Assembly: GCA_016195985.1 (NCBI GenBank)
Contig: JACPYP010000020.1
Span: 248,001-312,000, forward strand
Direction of reading: 5' to 3'
Origin: Acidobacteriota bacterium
GTDB taxonomy: Bacteria; Acidobacteriota; Holophagae; Holophagales; Holophagaceae
DNA: 64,000 nt
Below, piece by piece: positions 33,018 to 42,474 of the stretch (positions are counted from its first letter, which is position 1; each line of letters opens with the position of its first letter). The notes below the pieces were generated by a model. That model made no database searches, had not been told where the DNA came from, and saw only the letters and a list, made by a program, of their open reading frames with translations. Made by a program: the position numbers and the translations under genes.

Positions 33018-35143
33018 GCCTCGTGGCCCTGATCCAGGCCGCCGTGGAATTGACGGGGGTGGTGCTGGGGCCGGGCGGCCTGCCCCTGCCCAGGGCCTTG
33101 GTGACCGTGGGGGACCGCCAGGTTCAAACCGACGCCCAGGGCCGTTTCCGGCTGGCCCTGCCCGGGCCCGGACTGGTGGCGGTGCGCATCACGGCGCCCG
33201 GCATGGAGGCCCAGACCCGCGAAGGCCGGCCCGGCGAACCGCTTCAGGTGCTGCTGAGCCCCGCCCCCCAGGGCGCGGTGGTGGAGGTGGTGGAGGGCAG
33301 CGGCTACAGCAGCCAGGAGGGCACCACGTCCACGCTGTCGCGCATGGACATCTACACCACGCCCGGGGCCGCCGCCGACGTGCTCCAGGCCGCCAAGGGC
33401 CTGCCCGGCGTGAGCAATGCCAGCGAGGGGGCCGAACTCTTCGTGCGGGGCGGCAAGCCCGAAGAGGTGGGGCTGTGGCTCAACGGCGGCCGCCTCACCC
33501 GCCCCTTCCATCACCCCAGCACCCAGGGCGGCATCTTTTCGGCCGTGGACACGGCGCTGGTGACCCGCGTGGATTTCGTTCCCGGCGCCTTCTCGGCCCG
33601 CTACGGCGATGCGCTGTCAGCGGTGCTGGACATTTCCACGGACCAGCCCTCGCCCAAATCCACCCAGGCCCTCATGCTCACCCTGCCCACCCAGGGGTTC
33701 TCCCTGGAGCGCCCCGTGGGCGAATCGGTGTTCCGGGCCTCGGCGCGGCGCTCGGATCCCGTCCTCCTCGACAGGTGGTACGGCCTCGCCTCCACCTTCG
33801 AGGAATCGCCCCTTTCCCACGATGTCCAGCTGAACTGGCAGCAGCCCCTGGGAAACGGCCGCCTGGCGGCGACGGGGCTTTTTTCCAAGGACCACCTGGC
33901 CACCGACGTGACCATCGCCAACCTCAAGGACAGCTACCGCAACCAGAGCGAGACACGCTTCGGCGCCCTCCAGTGGAACGGCGCCCTTGGCGAGCGGGTG
34001 GGCCTCACCCTCGCGGCCTCCGGGAGCGCCTCCCGCCTGGCCTGGACCTTCAACCAGTGGGGCATCAGCCAAGACGAGCGGAACCGCTCCGCCCGTGCCG
34101 AGCTCACCCTGCCCTTCGGGGAGGATTTCACCCTCGAAGGCGGGGCCGATCTGGACCGGGGCCGGGTGGATCCCACGGGCCAGGTTCCGGCGGACCTCAG
34201 CAACTGGAACCCCGCCTCGGGCGCCAGGATCTTCGCCTACGGCTTCAATCCCAGCCGGGACGGCGCCTATCTGACGGCCCGGCTGCGCCTCAGCCCCAGC
34301 TGGGGCCTATCCCTGGGCGGCCGCACGGACCACTACGGGCTGATGCATGAAACCACCCGGGACCTGCGGGGCACCCTCTCCTGGCTCCTCCGGGAAGGGC
34401 TCACCTTTCGTCTGGCCGGCGGCAGCTTCCACCAGGCCCCGCCCGCGGACCGCATCGACCCCCACGCCGGCAACCCCAACCTGCGGGTGATGCGGGCCAC
34501 CCACGCCCTGGTCTCGCTGGATGCGGCTTGGAAGGGGGAGGCCGCCTGGAACCTGCGGGTGGAGGCCTACCGCAAGGACTACGACCGGCTGGTGGCCAAC
34601 GACCCGGTGCGGCGGTACAGCTCCGCGGGCCGGGGCTACGCCCAGGGGCTGGACCTGCTCCTGAAGGCCACCCTCCCGCGGTGGCGGGGCTGGATCGGCT
34701 ACGGCTACCTCGACACGCGGCGCAAAGAGGAGAAGCAGCTGGTCCTCGGTCCGGTGCCCACCAGCGTGCCCCACAACCTCACGGTGGTCTCGGCCCACAC
34801 CCTGGCCCCGGGCTGGGAACTGGCGGCCACCTTCCGCTACGCCAGCGGCCCCACGGTCACGCCTGTCCTCGGAGCCACCCCCAATCCCGGCGGAGGCTGG
34901 GATCCGGTGGAGGGCCCGGTCTACGGGGACCGGCTTCCGGTCTACCACCGGCTGGACCTCCGGCTGACCCGCCTGTACCGGGCCGGCCCCTTCACGGGCG
35001 CTGCCTTCGCCGAGGTCATGAACCTGCTCAACCGCCACAATGTCACCGCCTACACCTACTCCGCCGACTTCAGCCAGCGCTCGGTGAACGAAAGCTATTT
35101 CAGCCGCCGCATCCTCGTGGCGGGCCTGACCCTCTCCTGGTAG
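33014..35143 (+). CDS. TonB-dependent outer-membrane receptor
   Basis: 709 residues. An N-terminal carboxypeptidase-regulatory-like domain (about 12-80, TDAQGRFRLALPGPG) leads to the plug (about 95-235; ADVLQAAKGLPGVSNASEGAELFVRGGKPEEVGLWLNGGRL) and a 22-strand-type barrel ending in GLTLSW. The signal peptide is unusually weak (MSLVALIQAAVE). No siderophore or vitamin genes are adjacent, so the ligand is open. Co-translated with the TPR gene and probably regulated by the LytTR system upstream. Confidence 0.88.
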   Translation: MSLVALIQAAVELTGVVLGPGGLPLPRALVTVGDRQVQTDAQGRFRLALPGPGLVAVRITAPGMEAQTREGRPGEPLQVLLSPAPQGAVVEVVEGSGYSSQEGTTSTLSRMDIYTTPGAAADVLQAAKGLPGVSNASEGAELFVRGGKPEEVGLWLNGGRLTRPFHHPSTQGGIFSAVDTALVTRVDFVPGAFSARYGDALSAVLDISTDQPSPKSTQALMLTLPTQGFSLERPVGESVFRASARRSDPVLLDRWYGLASTFEESPLSHDVQLNWQQPLGNGRLAATGLFSKDHLATDVTIANLKDSYRNQSETRFGALQWNGALGERVGLTLAASGSASRLAWTFNQWGISQDERNRSARAELTLPFGEDFTLEGGADLDRGRVDPTGQVPADLSNWNPASGARIFAYGFNPSRDGAYLTARLRLSPSWGLSLGGRTDHYGLMHETTRDLRGTLSWLLREGLTFRLAGGSFHQAPPADRIDPHAGNPNLRVMRATHALVSLDAAWKGEAAWNLRVEAYRKDYDRLVANDPVRRYSSAGRGYAQGLDLLLKATLPRWRGWIGYGYLDTRRKEEKQLVLGPVPTSVPHNLTVVSAHTLAPGWELAATFRYASGPTVTPVLGATPNPGGGWDPVEGPVYGDRLPVYHRLDLRLTRLYRAGPFTGAAFAEVMNLLNRHNVTAYTYSADFSQRSVNESYFSRRILVAGLTLSW

Positions 35144-35161
35144 CCCCGGCAGGAATTTTCA

Positions 35162-35190
35162 TTGAGCCGGAAGGGTTTTCCCCGCATACT
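35162..35190 (+). promoter_or_regulatory. Promoter of rplU-rpmA-obg run
   Basis: TTGAGC (35162-35167), 17 bases, CATACT (35185-35190): a good sigma-70 match about 80 bases before rplU, with nothing similar closer. Confidence 0.5.
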
Positions 35191-35270
35191 GGGAGGCCTT
35201 GCCCTGGCCATGGGCTTTCAAGCGCGTCCGACGGACTGCCGCCCATGCGCCCCAAAACAAAGAGGTTTTC

Positions 35271-35582
35271 ATGTACGCAATCATCAAGACCGGCGGAAAG
35301 CAGTACCGCGTCTCTGAAGGCGATGTCATCCGCGTGGAGACGCTGGAGCAGGAGGCCAAGCAGGCCGTCACCTTCGATCAGGTGCTCCTTATCGACAACA
35401 ACGGCGATCTGAAGGTGGGCAAGCCTGTCGTGGCCGGCGCCAAGGTCGAAGCCGAAGTCATCACCCATGACCGCGCCAAGAAGGTGATCATCTTCAAGAA
35501 GAAGCGCACCACCACCTACCAGCGCACCCAGGGCCACCGCCAGAACTACACCGAGGTCCGCATCAAGGCCATCAAGGCCTAG
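35271..35582 (+). CDS. rplU: 50S ribosomal protein L21
   Basis: 103 residues; [18 protein letters not shown] and the basic late [29 protein letters not shown] are diagnostic bL21. AGAGG precedes the ATG. It starts the L21-L27-Obg block, conserved in order across bacteria. Confidence 0.97.
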   Translation: MYAIIKTGGKQYRVSEGDVIRVETLEQEAKQAVTFDQVLLIDNNGDLKVGKPVVAGAKVEAEVITHDRAKKVIIFKKKRTTTYQRTQGHRQNYTEVRIKAIKA

Positions 35583-35586
35583 TGCT

Positions 35587-35652
35587 GTCCGGGGGTTCCC
35601 CTCGCAACGCATGCGTTGTGAGGGCCTAAGGGCGCACAGCGCGCACACCCCC
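35587..35652. repeat. GTCCGGGGGT hairpin element, copy 3 (enlarged)
   Basis: Outer arms GGGGGT/ACCCCC (35591-35596 with 35647-35652) enclose a near-perfect palindrome of CCCTC...GAGGG arms around CAACGCATGCGTTG, plus a GCGCACAGCGCGC segment. The element fills most of the rplU-rpmA gap; longer than the other copies, as if another palindrome had been inserted. Confidence 0.7.
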
Positions 35653-35739
35653 AACTCCGATGCTCACGCGGGTGAAACCCGCGCCCGCATCACTCCCTCT
35701 TCCCGATCCACGACATCCAGATTTTGCAGAGGTAATTCC

Positions 35740-36000
35740 ATGGCTCACAAAAAAGGCGTAGGTTCCAGCCGCAACGGTCGCGATTCCCATTCCCAGCGCC
35801 TTGGCGTGAAGGAGTTCGGTGGCGAGCAGGTCACCGGCGGCTCCATCCTCGTCCGCCAGCGCGGCACCAAGTTCAAGGCCGGCATCAATGTCGGCATGGG
35901 CAAGGACCACACCCTGTTCGCCCTCATCGACGGCAAGGTGCGCTTCCAGGACAAGGGCCAGAGCGGCCGCTTCATCCACATCGATCCCATCGAGGGTTGA
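35740..36000 (+). CDS. rpmA: 50S ribosomal protein L27
   Basis: 86 residues beginning [29 protein letters not shown], the bL27 signature; the N-terminal tail reaches the peptidyl-transferase centre. It starts directly as AHKKG with no cleavable Firmicutes-type extension. A GCAGAGG ribosome site precedes the ATG. Confidence 0.97.
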   Translation: MAHKKGVGSSRNGRDSHSQRLGVKEFGGEQVTGGSILVRQRGTKFKAGINVGMGKDHTLFALIDGKVRFQDKGQSGRFIHIDPIEG

Positions 36001-36004
36001 TGCC

Positions 36005-36040
36005 GTCCGGGGGTTCCGCGCTGCGCGCACACCTCCGGAG
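36005..36040. repeat. GTCCGGGGGT hairpin element, copy 4
   Basis: TCCGGGGGT (36006-36014) pairs with ACCTCCGGA (36031-36039) with one mismatch; the centre CGCG-CTG-CGCG forms the inner stem. It starts five bases after the rpmA stop. Confidence 0.75.
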
Positions 36041-36047
36041 CCCCCTC

Positions 36048-36076
36048 GCACAGGCCGGGCAAAGCCCGGCCTGTGC
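36048..36076 (+). terminator. Strong hairpin between rpmA and obg
   Basis: GCACAGGCCGGGC-AAA-GCCCGGCCTGTGC, a perfect 13-bp stem. Only a short TCATT follows, so it may act as a processing or pausing signal rather than a full terminator. Confidence 0.6.
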
Positions 36077-36110
36077 TCATTCCACACCCACCAGGAAGTG
36101 AAGACCCACC

Positions 36111-37160
36111 ATGTTCCTTGACCAAGTCCAGCTCCGCGTCACTGCCGGTCACGGCGGCGCCGGCGCCATGAGCTTCCGCCGCGAGAAGTTCGCCCCCGAG
36201 GGCGGACCCGATGGCGGTGACGGCGGCAAGGGCGGCTCCATCACCCTCCGGGCCAACCGGGCCCTGAACACCCTCAATCCCTTCCGCCAGAAGCGTGATT
36301 TCACCGCCGAGCGCGGCCGCCAGGGCGAGGGCTGCATGCGCCACGGCTGCGATGGCGCCGACATCCTCCTCGAAGTGCCCCTGGGCACCGTGGTGAAGGA
36401 TGGCGAAACCGGCGAGGTGCTGGCCGAGCTGCTGGCCGATGGCGAAGATGTCTGCGTGGCCCGCGGCGGCCGCGGCGGCCTGGGCAACACCAACTTCAAG
36501 AGTTCCACCAACCGCACGCCCCGCCACCACCAGCCCGGCGAAGAAGGCGAGGCGCGGATCCTCGATCTGGAGCTGAAGCTCATCGCGGACGTGGGTCTGG
36601 TGGGCTTTCCCAACGCGGGCAAGAGCACCCTGGTGAGCCGCCTCAGCGCCGCCCGGCCCAAGATCGCCAACTACCCCTTCACCACCCTGGAGCCCCAACT
36701 CGGCGTGGTCAGCCTCGACCGCTTCGGCGGCGACCTGCTGGACAGCTGGGTGATCGCGGACATCCCCGGCCTCATCGAAGGCGCCGCCTCCGGCGCGGGC
36801 CTGGGCATCCAGTTCCTGCGCCACGTGGAGCGCACGCGCATGCTGCTGCAGCTCGTCGACCTCTCCGATCCCGTCGAAGAGCCCGCCGACGCCATCCGCA
36901 TCATCGAAGGCGAGGTGCAGGCCTTCAGCCCCGTGCTCGCCGCGAAGCCCCGCTGGCTGATCGGCACCAAGCTGGACGCGCTGCAGGACGACACCCGCCG
37001 CCTGGCCTTCGAGGCCCTCTGCGCGGAGCGCGGCCAGACGCCCATCTTCATTTCCGGCGTCACCGGCGAGGGGCTCCGGGAATTGGCCTTCGCCGTGAAC
37101 GAGGCCCTCAAGGTGGATGCCGGCCTCAAGACGGCCGCTCCCAAGGGCGAGGCCTGGTAG
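36111..37160 (+). CDS. obgE: Ribosome-associated GTPase Obg
   Basis: 349 residues: the glycine-rich Obg fold (1-158, [13 protein letters not shown]), then a GTPase domain with GFPNAGKST (G1), [12 protein letters not shown] (G2), DIPGLIEGA (G3) and GTKLD in place of NKxD (G4). There is no C-terminal OCT domain. Needed for 50S maturation and stress control. Its TAG overlaps the nadD GTG by one base. Confidence 0.96.
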   Translation: MFLDQVQLRVTAGHGGAGAMSFRREKFAPEGGPDGGDGGKGGSITLRANRALNTLNPFRQKRDFTAERGRQGEGCMRHGCDGADILLEVPLGTVVKDGETGEVLAELLADGEDVCVARGGRGGLGNTNFKSSTNRTPRHHQPGEEGEARILDLELKLIADVGLVGFPNAGKSTLVSRLSAARPKIANYPFTTLEPQLGVVSLDRFGGDLLDSWVIADIPGLIEGAASGAGLGIQFLRHVERTRMLLQLVDLSDPVEEPADAIRIIEGEVQAFSPVLAAKPRWLIGTKLDALQDDTRRLAFEALCAERGQTPIFISGVTGEGLRELAFAVNEALKVDAGLKTAAPKGEAW

Positions 37161-37774
37161 TGCGCGTCGGCCTTCTCGGTGGCGCCTTCAACCCCCCGCA
37201 CGAGGGTCATCTCAAGCTTGCCCGTCTGGCCCTGGAATGCCTGGCCCTGGATGAGCTTCGCTTCGTGCCCACGGCCCTGAGCCCCCACAAGCCCGACCCC
37301 GGCGGCCCCGGGGCCGGGGCGCGGCTGCGCCTGCTGGCGGACGCGCTGGCGGACCTGGATCCGCGCTGCCGCGTGGAGCCGTTGGAGATCCAGCGGGGCG
37401 GGACCAGCTATACCGTGGACACGCTGGAGGCATTGGCGGAGCGGGAGCCGGGCCAGTCCTGGATTCTCGTCATGGGCAGCGACCAGTTGCCCGGCCTGCC
37501 CGCCTGGCGGCGCCCGGAGCGGGTCTTCCAGCTGGCCTCCGCCGCGGTGGCCCTGCGCCCCGGAGCGCCCTTCGAGGCGCCCAAAGTTCCTGGGCTGAAG
37601 GCCTGCCCGGCCTGGAGCGGCGGCCCAGGCGAGCTGGTGGCCCTGCCCGCCACAGAGCTGGACCTGGCGTCCACCGACCTGCGGTCCCGCCTGCAGGCCG
37701 CGCCGGAGGAAGACCCGGCAGGATTACCCCCCCAAGTTCTCCGTACCATCCGCACCGAAAACCTGTATCGTTAG
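37160..37774 (+). CDS. nadD: Nicotinate-nucleotide adenylyltransferase
   Basis: 204 residues; [15 protein letters not shown] is the HxGH nucleotidyl-transfer motif, SPHKPDPGG the substrate loop, [12 protein letters not shown] the GxD region, and [11 protein letters not shown] the ISSTxxR-like motif. Makes deamido-NAD from NaMN in NAD synthesis. GTG start overlapping obg; followed by rsfS, the usual partner. Confidence 0.94.
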   Translation: MRVGLLGGAFNPPHEGHLKLARLALECLALDELRFVPTALSPHKPDPGGPGAGARLRLLADALADLDPRCRVEPLEIQRGGTSYTVDTLEALAEREPGQSWILVMGSDQLPGLPAWRRPERVFQLASAAVALRPGAPFEAPKVPGLKACPAWSGGPGELVALPATELDLASTDLRSRLQAAPEEDPAGLPPQVLRTIRTENLYR

Positions 37775-37791
37775 CCTGCTCTGGAGCCCGC

Positions 37792-38166
37792 ATGACCCTT
37801 GATTCCCGGCTCGCGACCGTCGTCGACGCCGCCCGGTCCAAGAAAGCCTTCCGCATCCGACTCGTGGACGTGACCGGCATTGCCAGCTTCACCGACACCC
37901 TGGCCTTCATGAGCGGCGGCAGCGACCGCCAGAACCGCGCCATCGCTGAGGCGGTGGAAGAGGGCCTGAAGCTGTCCGGCGAACGCCCCATCTCGCGGGA
38001 GGGCGGGACCAACGGCAACTGGATCCTGTTGGACTACGGCAACCTCGTCGTGCACGTCATGGACGAGGAGACGCGCCGCCACTACAACCTCGAAGGCCTT
38101 TGGAACGCAGGCATCGAGCTGGAACTGCCCGAAGAAATCAACCCCGCCCTCGGCGCCCGCCCGTAG
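37792..38166 (+). CDS. rsfS: Ribosomal silencing factor RsfS
   Basis: 124 residues of the Iojap/RsfS family: DVTGIASFTDTLAFMSGGSDRQNRAIAEAVEE and the conserved GNWILLDYGNLVVHVMDEETRRHYNLEGLW. Binds L14 and blocks subunit joining in starvation. GGAG eight bases before the ATG. Position after nadD is typical. Confidence 0.95.
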   Translation: MTLDSRLATVVDAARSKKAFRIRLVDVTGIASFTDTLAFMSGGSDRQNRAIAEAVEEGLKLSGERPISREGGTNGNWILLDYGNLVVHVMDEETRRHYNLEGLWNAGIELELPEEINPALGARP

Positions 38167-38178
38167 GAGAAGACCTCC

Positions 38179-39432
38179 ATGTCCGCCACCTTGATCAATC
38201 CCTATGAAGCGATGCAGGCCCGCCTCCGAGTGGCGGCCCAGCTTTATGGCTTGGACGACGCGCTGTTCAAGGTCTTCATGGCCACCAACCGCTCCATGAT
38301 CGTGAGCCTGCCGGTGCTCATGGACAACGGGCACTGGGAAGTCTTCACCGGATACCGCGTGCAGCACAGCACGGCGCGCGGCCCCGCCAAGGGGGGCATC
38401 CGCTACGACCTGAACGTCAGCCTCGATGAGATCAAGGCCCTGGCGGCCTGGATGACCTGGAAGACTGCCGTGGTGGACGTGCCTTTCGGCGGCGGCAAGG
38501 GCGGCATCGTCTGCGACCCCAACCGACTGAGCCTGGGCGAGAAGGAACGCCTCACCCGCCGCTACGTCGCTGAAATCATGGACATCATCGGGCCCGACCG
38601 CGACGTGCCCGCCCCCGACATGGGCACGGACGCCCAGACCATGGCCTGGGTGCTGGACACCTATTCCATGCACGTGCGCCGCACGGAAAACGCCGTCGTC
38701 ACGGGCAAGCCCCTGGGCCTGGGCGGCAGCCTGGGCCGCAACGAGGCCACGGGCCGGGGCGTGCTCATCACCGCCCGCGAAGCCATGCAGCGCCTGGGCA
38801 AGCCCCTGGCGGGCGCCACCGTGGCCATCCAGGGCTTCGGCAACGTTGGCAGCCAGGCGGCCCGCCTGCTTCACGAAGCCGGAGCCCGCGTGGTGGCCGT
38901 CAGCGATCTCAAGGGCGCCATCAGGAACGACCGCGGCCTCGACATCCACGCACTGATGAAGCATGCCGCGGAGGCCAAGACGGTCACCGGCTTCAAGGGT
39001 TCCGAGCCCATGGAGCCAGCCTCGCTGCTCACCCACGCGGTGGACATCCTGGTGCCCGCCGCCACCGAGAGCCAAATCACGGAGCACAACGCCGCCCAGG
39101 TGCGGGCCAAGATCATCGTGGAGGGCGCCAACGGCCCCACCACGCCCGAAGCCGATCCCATCCTCCTGGAACATGGCGTCCTCGTGGTTCCCGACATCCT
39201 GGCCAATGCGGGCGGCGTCACCGTCAGCTACTTCGAGTGGGTGCAGAACCGCCAGGGCTTCTACTGGCGCGAGCGCGAAATCAACGAGCGCCTGGTGGAC
39301 TACATGACCCACGCCTTCCAGGCCACCTTCGCCACCACCGACAAGTACAAGACCAATCCCCGCATCGGCGCCTATATCCTGGCCCTGGACCGGGTGGCTC
39401 AGGCCATGCGGTACCGTGGCTTCTACGCCTGA
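38179..39432 (+). CDS. gdhA: Glu/Leu/Phe/Val-type dehydrogenase (glutamate dehydrogenase)
   Basis: 417 residues. KGGIRYDLNVSLDEIKALAAWMTWKTAVVDVPFGGGKGGI holds both conserved lysines, and IQGFGNVGSQAARLLHEAGARVVAVSD is the NAD(P) Rossmann loop. Length and the PFGGGKGG motif point to the small hexameric GDH class. It is 12 bases after rsfS with GGAG ahead. Cofactor choice cannot be read with certainty. Confidence 0.92.
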   Translation: MSATLINPYEAMQARLRVAAQLYGLDDALFKVFMATNRSMIVSLPVLMDNGHWEVFTGYRVQHSTARGPAKGGIRYDLNVSLDEIKALAAWMTWKTAVVDVPFGGGKGGIVCDPNRLSLGEKERLTRRYVAEIMDIIGPDRDVPAPDMGTDAQTMAWVLDTYSMHVRRTENAVVTGKPLGLGGSLGRNEATGRGVLITAREAMQRLGKPLAGATVAIQGFGNVGSQAARLLHEAGARVVAVSDLKGAIRNDRGLDIHALMKHAAEAKTVTGFKGSEPMEPASLLTHAVDILVPAATESQITEHNAAQVRAKIIVEGANGPTTPEADPILLEHGVLVVPDILANAGGVTVSYFEWVQNRQGFYWREREINERLVDYMTHAFQATFATTDKYKTNPRIGAYILALDRVAQAMRYRGFYA

Positions 39433-39469
39433 GGCCAACCCCACCTCCAACAAACGCGGCGGCCCATCC

Positions 39470-40870
39470 ATGGCGTCCATCCCTCGCCGGATCCTCCCGG
39501 CCCTCATCTTCGCGGGCGCCCTGTCGGCCCAGACCCCCATCGGGATGCTCATCTCCGAGCAGTCCCGCAGCGCCTTCAGCACCGCGGGCGCCGGGGCCAG
39601 GGCCATGGGCCTGGGGGGCGCCTTCATCGCCGTGGCCGACGACGCCACGGCGGTCTCCTTCAATCCGGCGGGCCTGGCCCAGCTGCTGGCGCCGGAGGTG
39701 AGCCTGGTGGGCCGGGGCCTGCAGCGGAAGGTGGGCTACGAGGATTTCGAAACCGTGGGCCGGCGCCGGGTGCTGGCCGTGAGCGACGCCCTCGCCAGCA
39801 GCACCCGCTTCGATCCCCTCTTCGCCTCGGCCACGGCCCCCGTGCGTCTGGGCGGCCGCAATCTGGTGCTCCAGCTTTCCATCCAGCGGGTCTACGCCCT
39901 CGGCGAGCACGACAGCCGCGTCCTCCACGAAGACCCGGTGGCTCCCGGCAGCGGGGTGCCCAGCCTGCTGGAACAGAACATCAGCCAGTCCGGCCAGATC
40001 GACCGCTATTCCCTGGCCGCAGCCTACGAAGTGTCCCAGCGCCTCCTCATCGGCCTGGGCTACAACCGCTGGCGGGGCCGCTGGGAGATCAGCTCCTCCA
40101 GCCACCGCACCTCCGCCGCCCGCAGCACCTCAGTGGGCTTCCACCAGGCCAACGCCATGGAGGGCGACAATTTCAACTTGGGGCTCATCTGGCGCTGGCC
40201 CACCTGGAGCCTGGGGCTGGTGCGCCACACGGGTTTCCACGCCGACTACAGCTTTGCCACCGAAGTCACATCCGACATCACCGCCCTGAATCTCAGGACC
40301 CCCTGGGTGCAGACCGGCCTGCATTGGCCCGCGGGCACCGGCATTGGCTGGGCCTACCGTCCCAAAGAGCAGTGGCTCATCACGGCGGACGCGGTGCAGA
40401 CGCTGTGGTCCACCGCCCGCTACATGTCCCCGTCCCCCATCCTGAACGGGCGCAGCTTCTTCGATTTCGAGCGGGGCGGCCGCACCCCCAACGCCACCAC
40501 GGCGCACCTGGGCGTGGAGTACCTGTGGCTCACCCGGAACGATTCCGTCATCCCCTTGCGCGCGGGGCTCAGCCGCGAACCCCAGCCCCTCGTGGACGGC
40601 CTCACCGGCGAACAGCGCGTGTTCTACCGGGCGGCCCTGGGCAGCGGCTTCAAGCGGGGCAACACGGGGGTGGACATCGCCTACTGCTACGGCTGGTCCC
40701 GGCGCCGGGCCTCGCAGTTCCTGGAAGTGGACCAGCTCCTGTCCAAGACGCCGCCCACGTCCGTGGGTGTTGAACGCATCCAGGAGCATCGGGTGGATGT
40801 GTCCTTCATCTACAAATTCGACCGCCAGCCCGTAGACCGCGCCCTGCGCTACCTCTTCGTCGGGGACTGA
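39470..40870 (+). CDS. FadL/OMPP1-like outer-membrane barrel protein
   Basis: 466 residues with a signal peptide (MASIPRRILPALIFAGALSAQ). The mature N-terminus ARAMGLGGAFIAVADDATAVSFNPAGLAQL is the OMPP1/FadL and PorV-type hallmark, and the rest is barrel strands. It may transport hydrophobic compounds or serve as a surface anchor. The stop is two bases before the GTG of a transmembrane Ser/Thr kinase, so the two are almost surely translated together, an unusual pairing. Confidence 0.82.
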   Translation: MASIPRRILPALIFAGALSAQTPIGMLISEQSRSAFSTAGAGARAMGLGGAFIAVADDATAVSFNPAGLAQLLAPEVSLVGRGLQRKVGYEDFETVGRRRVLAVSDALASSTRFDPLFASATAPVRLGGRNLVLQLSIQRVYALGEHDSRVLHEDPVAPGSGVPSLLEQNISQSGQIDRYSLAAAYEVSQRLLIGLGYNRWRGRWEISSSSHRTSAARSTSVGFHQANAMEGDNFNLGLIWRWPTWSLGLVRHTGFHADYSFATEVTSDITALNLRTPWVQTGLHWPAGTGIGWAYRPKEQWLITADAVQTLWSTARYMSPSPILNGRSFFDFERGGRTPNATTAHLGVEYLWLTRNDSVIPLRAGLSREPQPLVDGLTGEQRVFYRAALGSGFKRGNTGVDIAYCYGWSRRRASQFLEVDQLLSKTPPTSVGVERIQEHRVDVSFIYKFDRQPVDRALRYLFVGD

Positions 40871-40872
40871 CC

Positions 40873-42474
40873 GTGCGGTGGACGCTCCTTCTTCTGGCCG
40901 CGCCCCTGGTCACCCAGCAGCAGCCCACCTTCCACGCGGCCTGGCAGGATGGCCTCGACGCCGAACGCGCCGGGCGCTGGGCCGAGGCTCTGGCCGCCTA
41001 CCGGCGCGCCCGGGAGCTACGGCCAGCGGCGGCGGCCCGGATCGTCATCTACGGCAACAACCTGCTGCTGGGATACTACCCCCGCACCCGGATTGCCCGC
41101 TGCCTGCTGGAGCTCGGCGATTCAGCGGGCGCCGAGGCGGAACTGCGCCAGGCTCAGGCCGAACCCTTGGCGGAACGCGAGACCGTGGCCCGGCGCATCC
41201 GCGAACAGCGCCTGCGCGCGCTCCCCGCCCAGCCCCCGCCGCAGGCCCCTGTCCCCGAGCGCGAAAACCCGTCACCACCGCCTGGAACGGCAGCGCCGCC
41301 CAGGGCTGTCCTCAAGGAGCCTCCCCCCGAACCCCTGCGGGAGCCCGCGCGGCAGCCCCTCCAGGAGGTTCCACCGCAGCATTCCGAGGCGCCCTCCGAA
41401 ACGCTGCGGCCTGTTCCGCCTCCAGCGGCCACCCAGCCTCCGGGCGCGGCGGCCCCGCCCCGGGCTCCCTATCTGCCGCCCCCTCCGGAGGCTCCCCGCC
41501 CCTTGCCCTGGCTTCCAGCCGGCCTGGGGGCCGCGGCCATGCTGGCCCTCGCCTGGGGTTGGACCCGGCGCTCCTCCCGGAAGGTGCGGCTGCGGCCCTC
41601 CGGCCGGATGGCTCCGGCCTATACGCCCGGCGCCCTGCCAGAGACCGTGGGCCCCTACCGCATCAATCGCCTGTTGGGCCGGGGCGGGTTCGCCGACACC
41701 TTCTTGGCCCATCATGAGCTCAGCGGACAGGAGGTCGCCCTGAAGGTGCCGCACCTGCACCGCTCCGACGACCCCGAGTTCAGGGCGCGCTTCCACCAGG
41801 AGGCCCGGCTGGGCGCCCTTCTGGTCCATCCCCACCTGGTGCCCATCCTCGATCCGGGCCAGGAGGGCGGCCGCCCCTACCTGGCCATGGAATACCTCCG
41901 CGGCCAGGGCCTCGACGAGCGGCTGGGGCAGGAGGGCGCGCTGCCGCTGGCGGAGGCCCTCGGCATCGCCCGGGCCGTGGCCGAAGCCATGACCCACGCC
42001 CACACCCATGGCGTGGTGCATCGCGACCTCAAACCCGGCAACATCATGCTGACGGACCAGGGGCCCAAGATCATGGATCTGGGCATCGCCCGGGTGATGG
42101 ACTCGGCCACGGTCACCTCCACCTACGCCTTCCTCGGGACGCCCCTCTACGCGGCGCCCGAGGCCCAGCTGAAAACCCATGTGGGCCCGGCGGCGGACCG
42201 GTACAGCCTGGGCGTCATCCTCTACCACATGCTCACGGGCGAGCCGCCCTTCACGGGAGAGACGCCCTTCGAGATCCTGCACCGCCACCGCACGGAGGCG
42301 CCTGCGCCTCCGTCCCGGCTCCGGCCCGGGGTGCCTCCGGCAGTCGAACGTCTGGTGCTGCGGCTGCTGGACAAGGAACCCGACCAGCGCCCCGAGGACA
42401 GCGAGATCCTCCGGGTTCTCGCCGAAGCGGCTGACAGCATCAGCGTGACATCAACCGAAACGCCGCCGGGTTGA
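40873..42474 (+). CDS. Transmembrane Ser/Thr protein kinase with N-terminal periplasmic TPR
   Basis: 533 residues in reverse of the usual order: a signal-like N-terminus, a TPR-like region (about 20-95), a Pro-rich linker (about 117-210), one membrane segment (213-230), then a C-terminal cytoplasmic PknB-type kinase. Kinase marks are the Gly loop (LLGRGGFADTFL, from 267), K291 in VALKV, HRDLKPGN (D385), DLG instead of DFG, and APE. The PASTA-type sensor is replaced by TPR. It could sense the barrel encoded just upstream. Its 3' end overlaps the convergent GT39 gene by 35 bases. Confidence 0.85.
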   Translation: MRWTLLLLAAPLVTQQQPTFHAAWQDGLDAERAGRWAEALAAYRRARELRPAAAARIVIYGNNLLLGYYPRTRIARCLLELGDSAGAEAELRQAQAEPLAERETVARRIREQRLRALPAQPPPQAPVPERENPSPPPGTAAPPRAVLKEPPPEPLREPARQPLQEVPPQHSEAPSETLRPVPPPAATQPPGAAAPPRAPYLPPPPEAPRPLPWLPAGLGAAAMLALAWGWTRRSSRKVRLRPSGRMAPAYTPGALPETVGPYRINRLLGRGGFADTFLAHHELSGQEVALKVPHLHRSDDPEFRARFHQEARLGALLVHPHLVPILDPGQEGGRPYLAMEYLRGQGLDERLGQEGALPLAEALGIARAVAEAMTHAHTHGVVHRDLKPGNIMLTDQGPKIMDLGIARVMDSATVTSTYAFLGTPLYAAPEAQLKTHVGPAADRYSLGVILYHMLTGEPPFTGETPFEILHRHRTEAPAPPSRLRPGVPPAVERLVLRLLDKEPDQRPEDSEILRVLAEAADSISVTSTETPPG

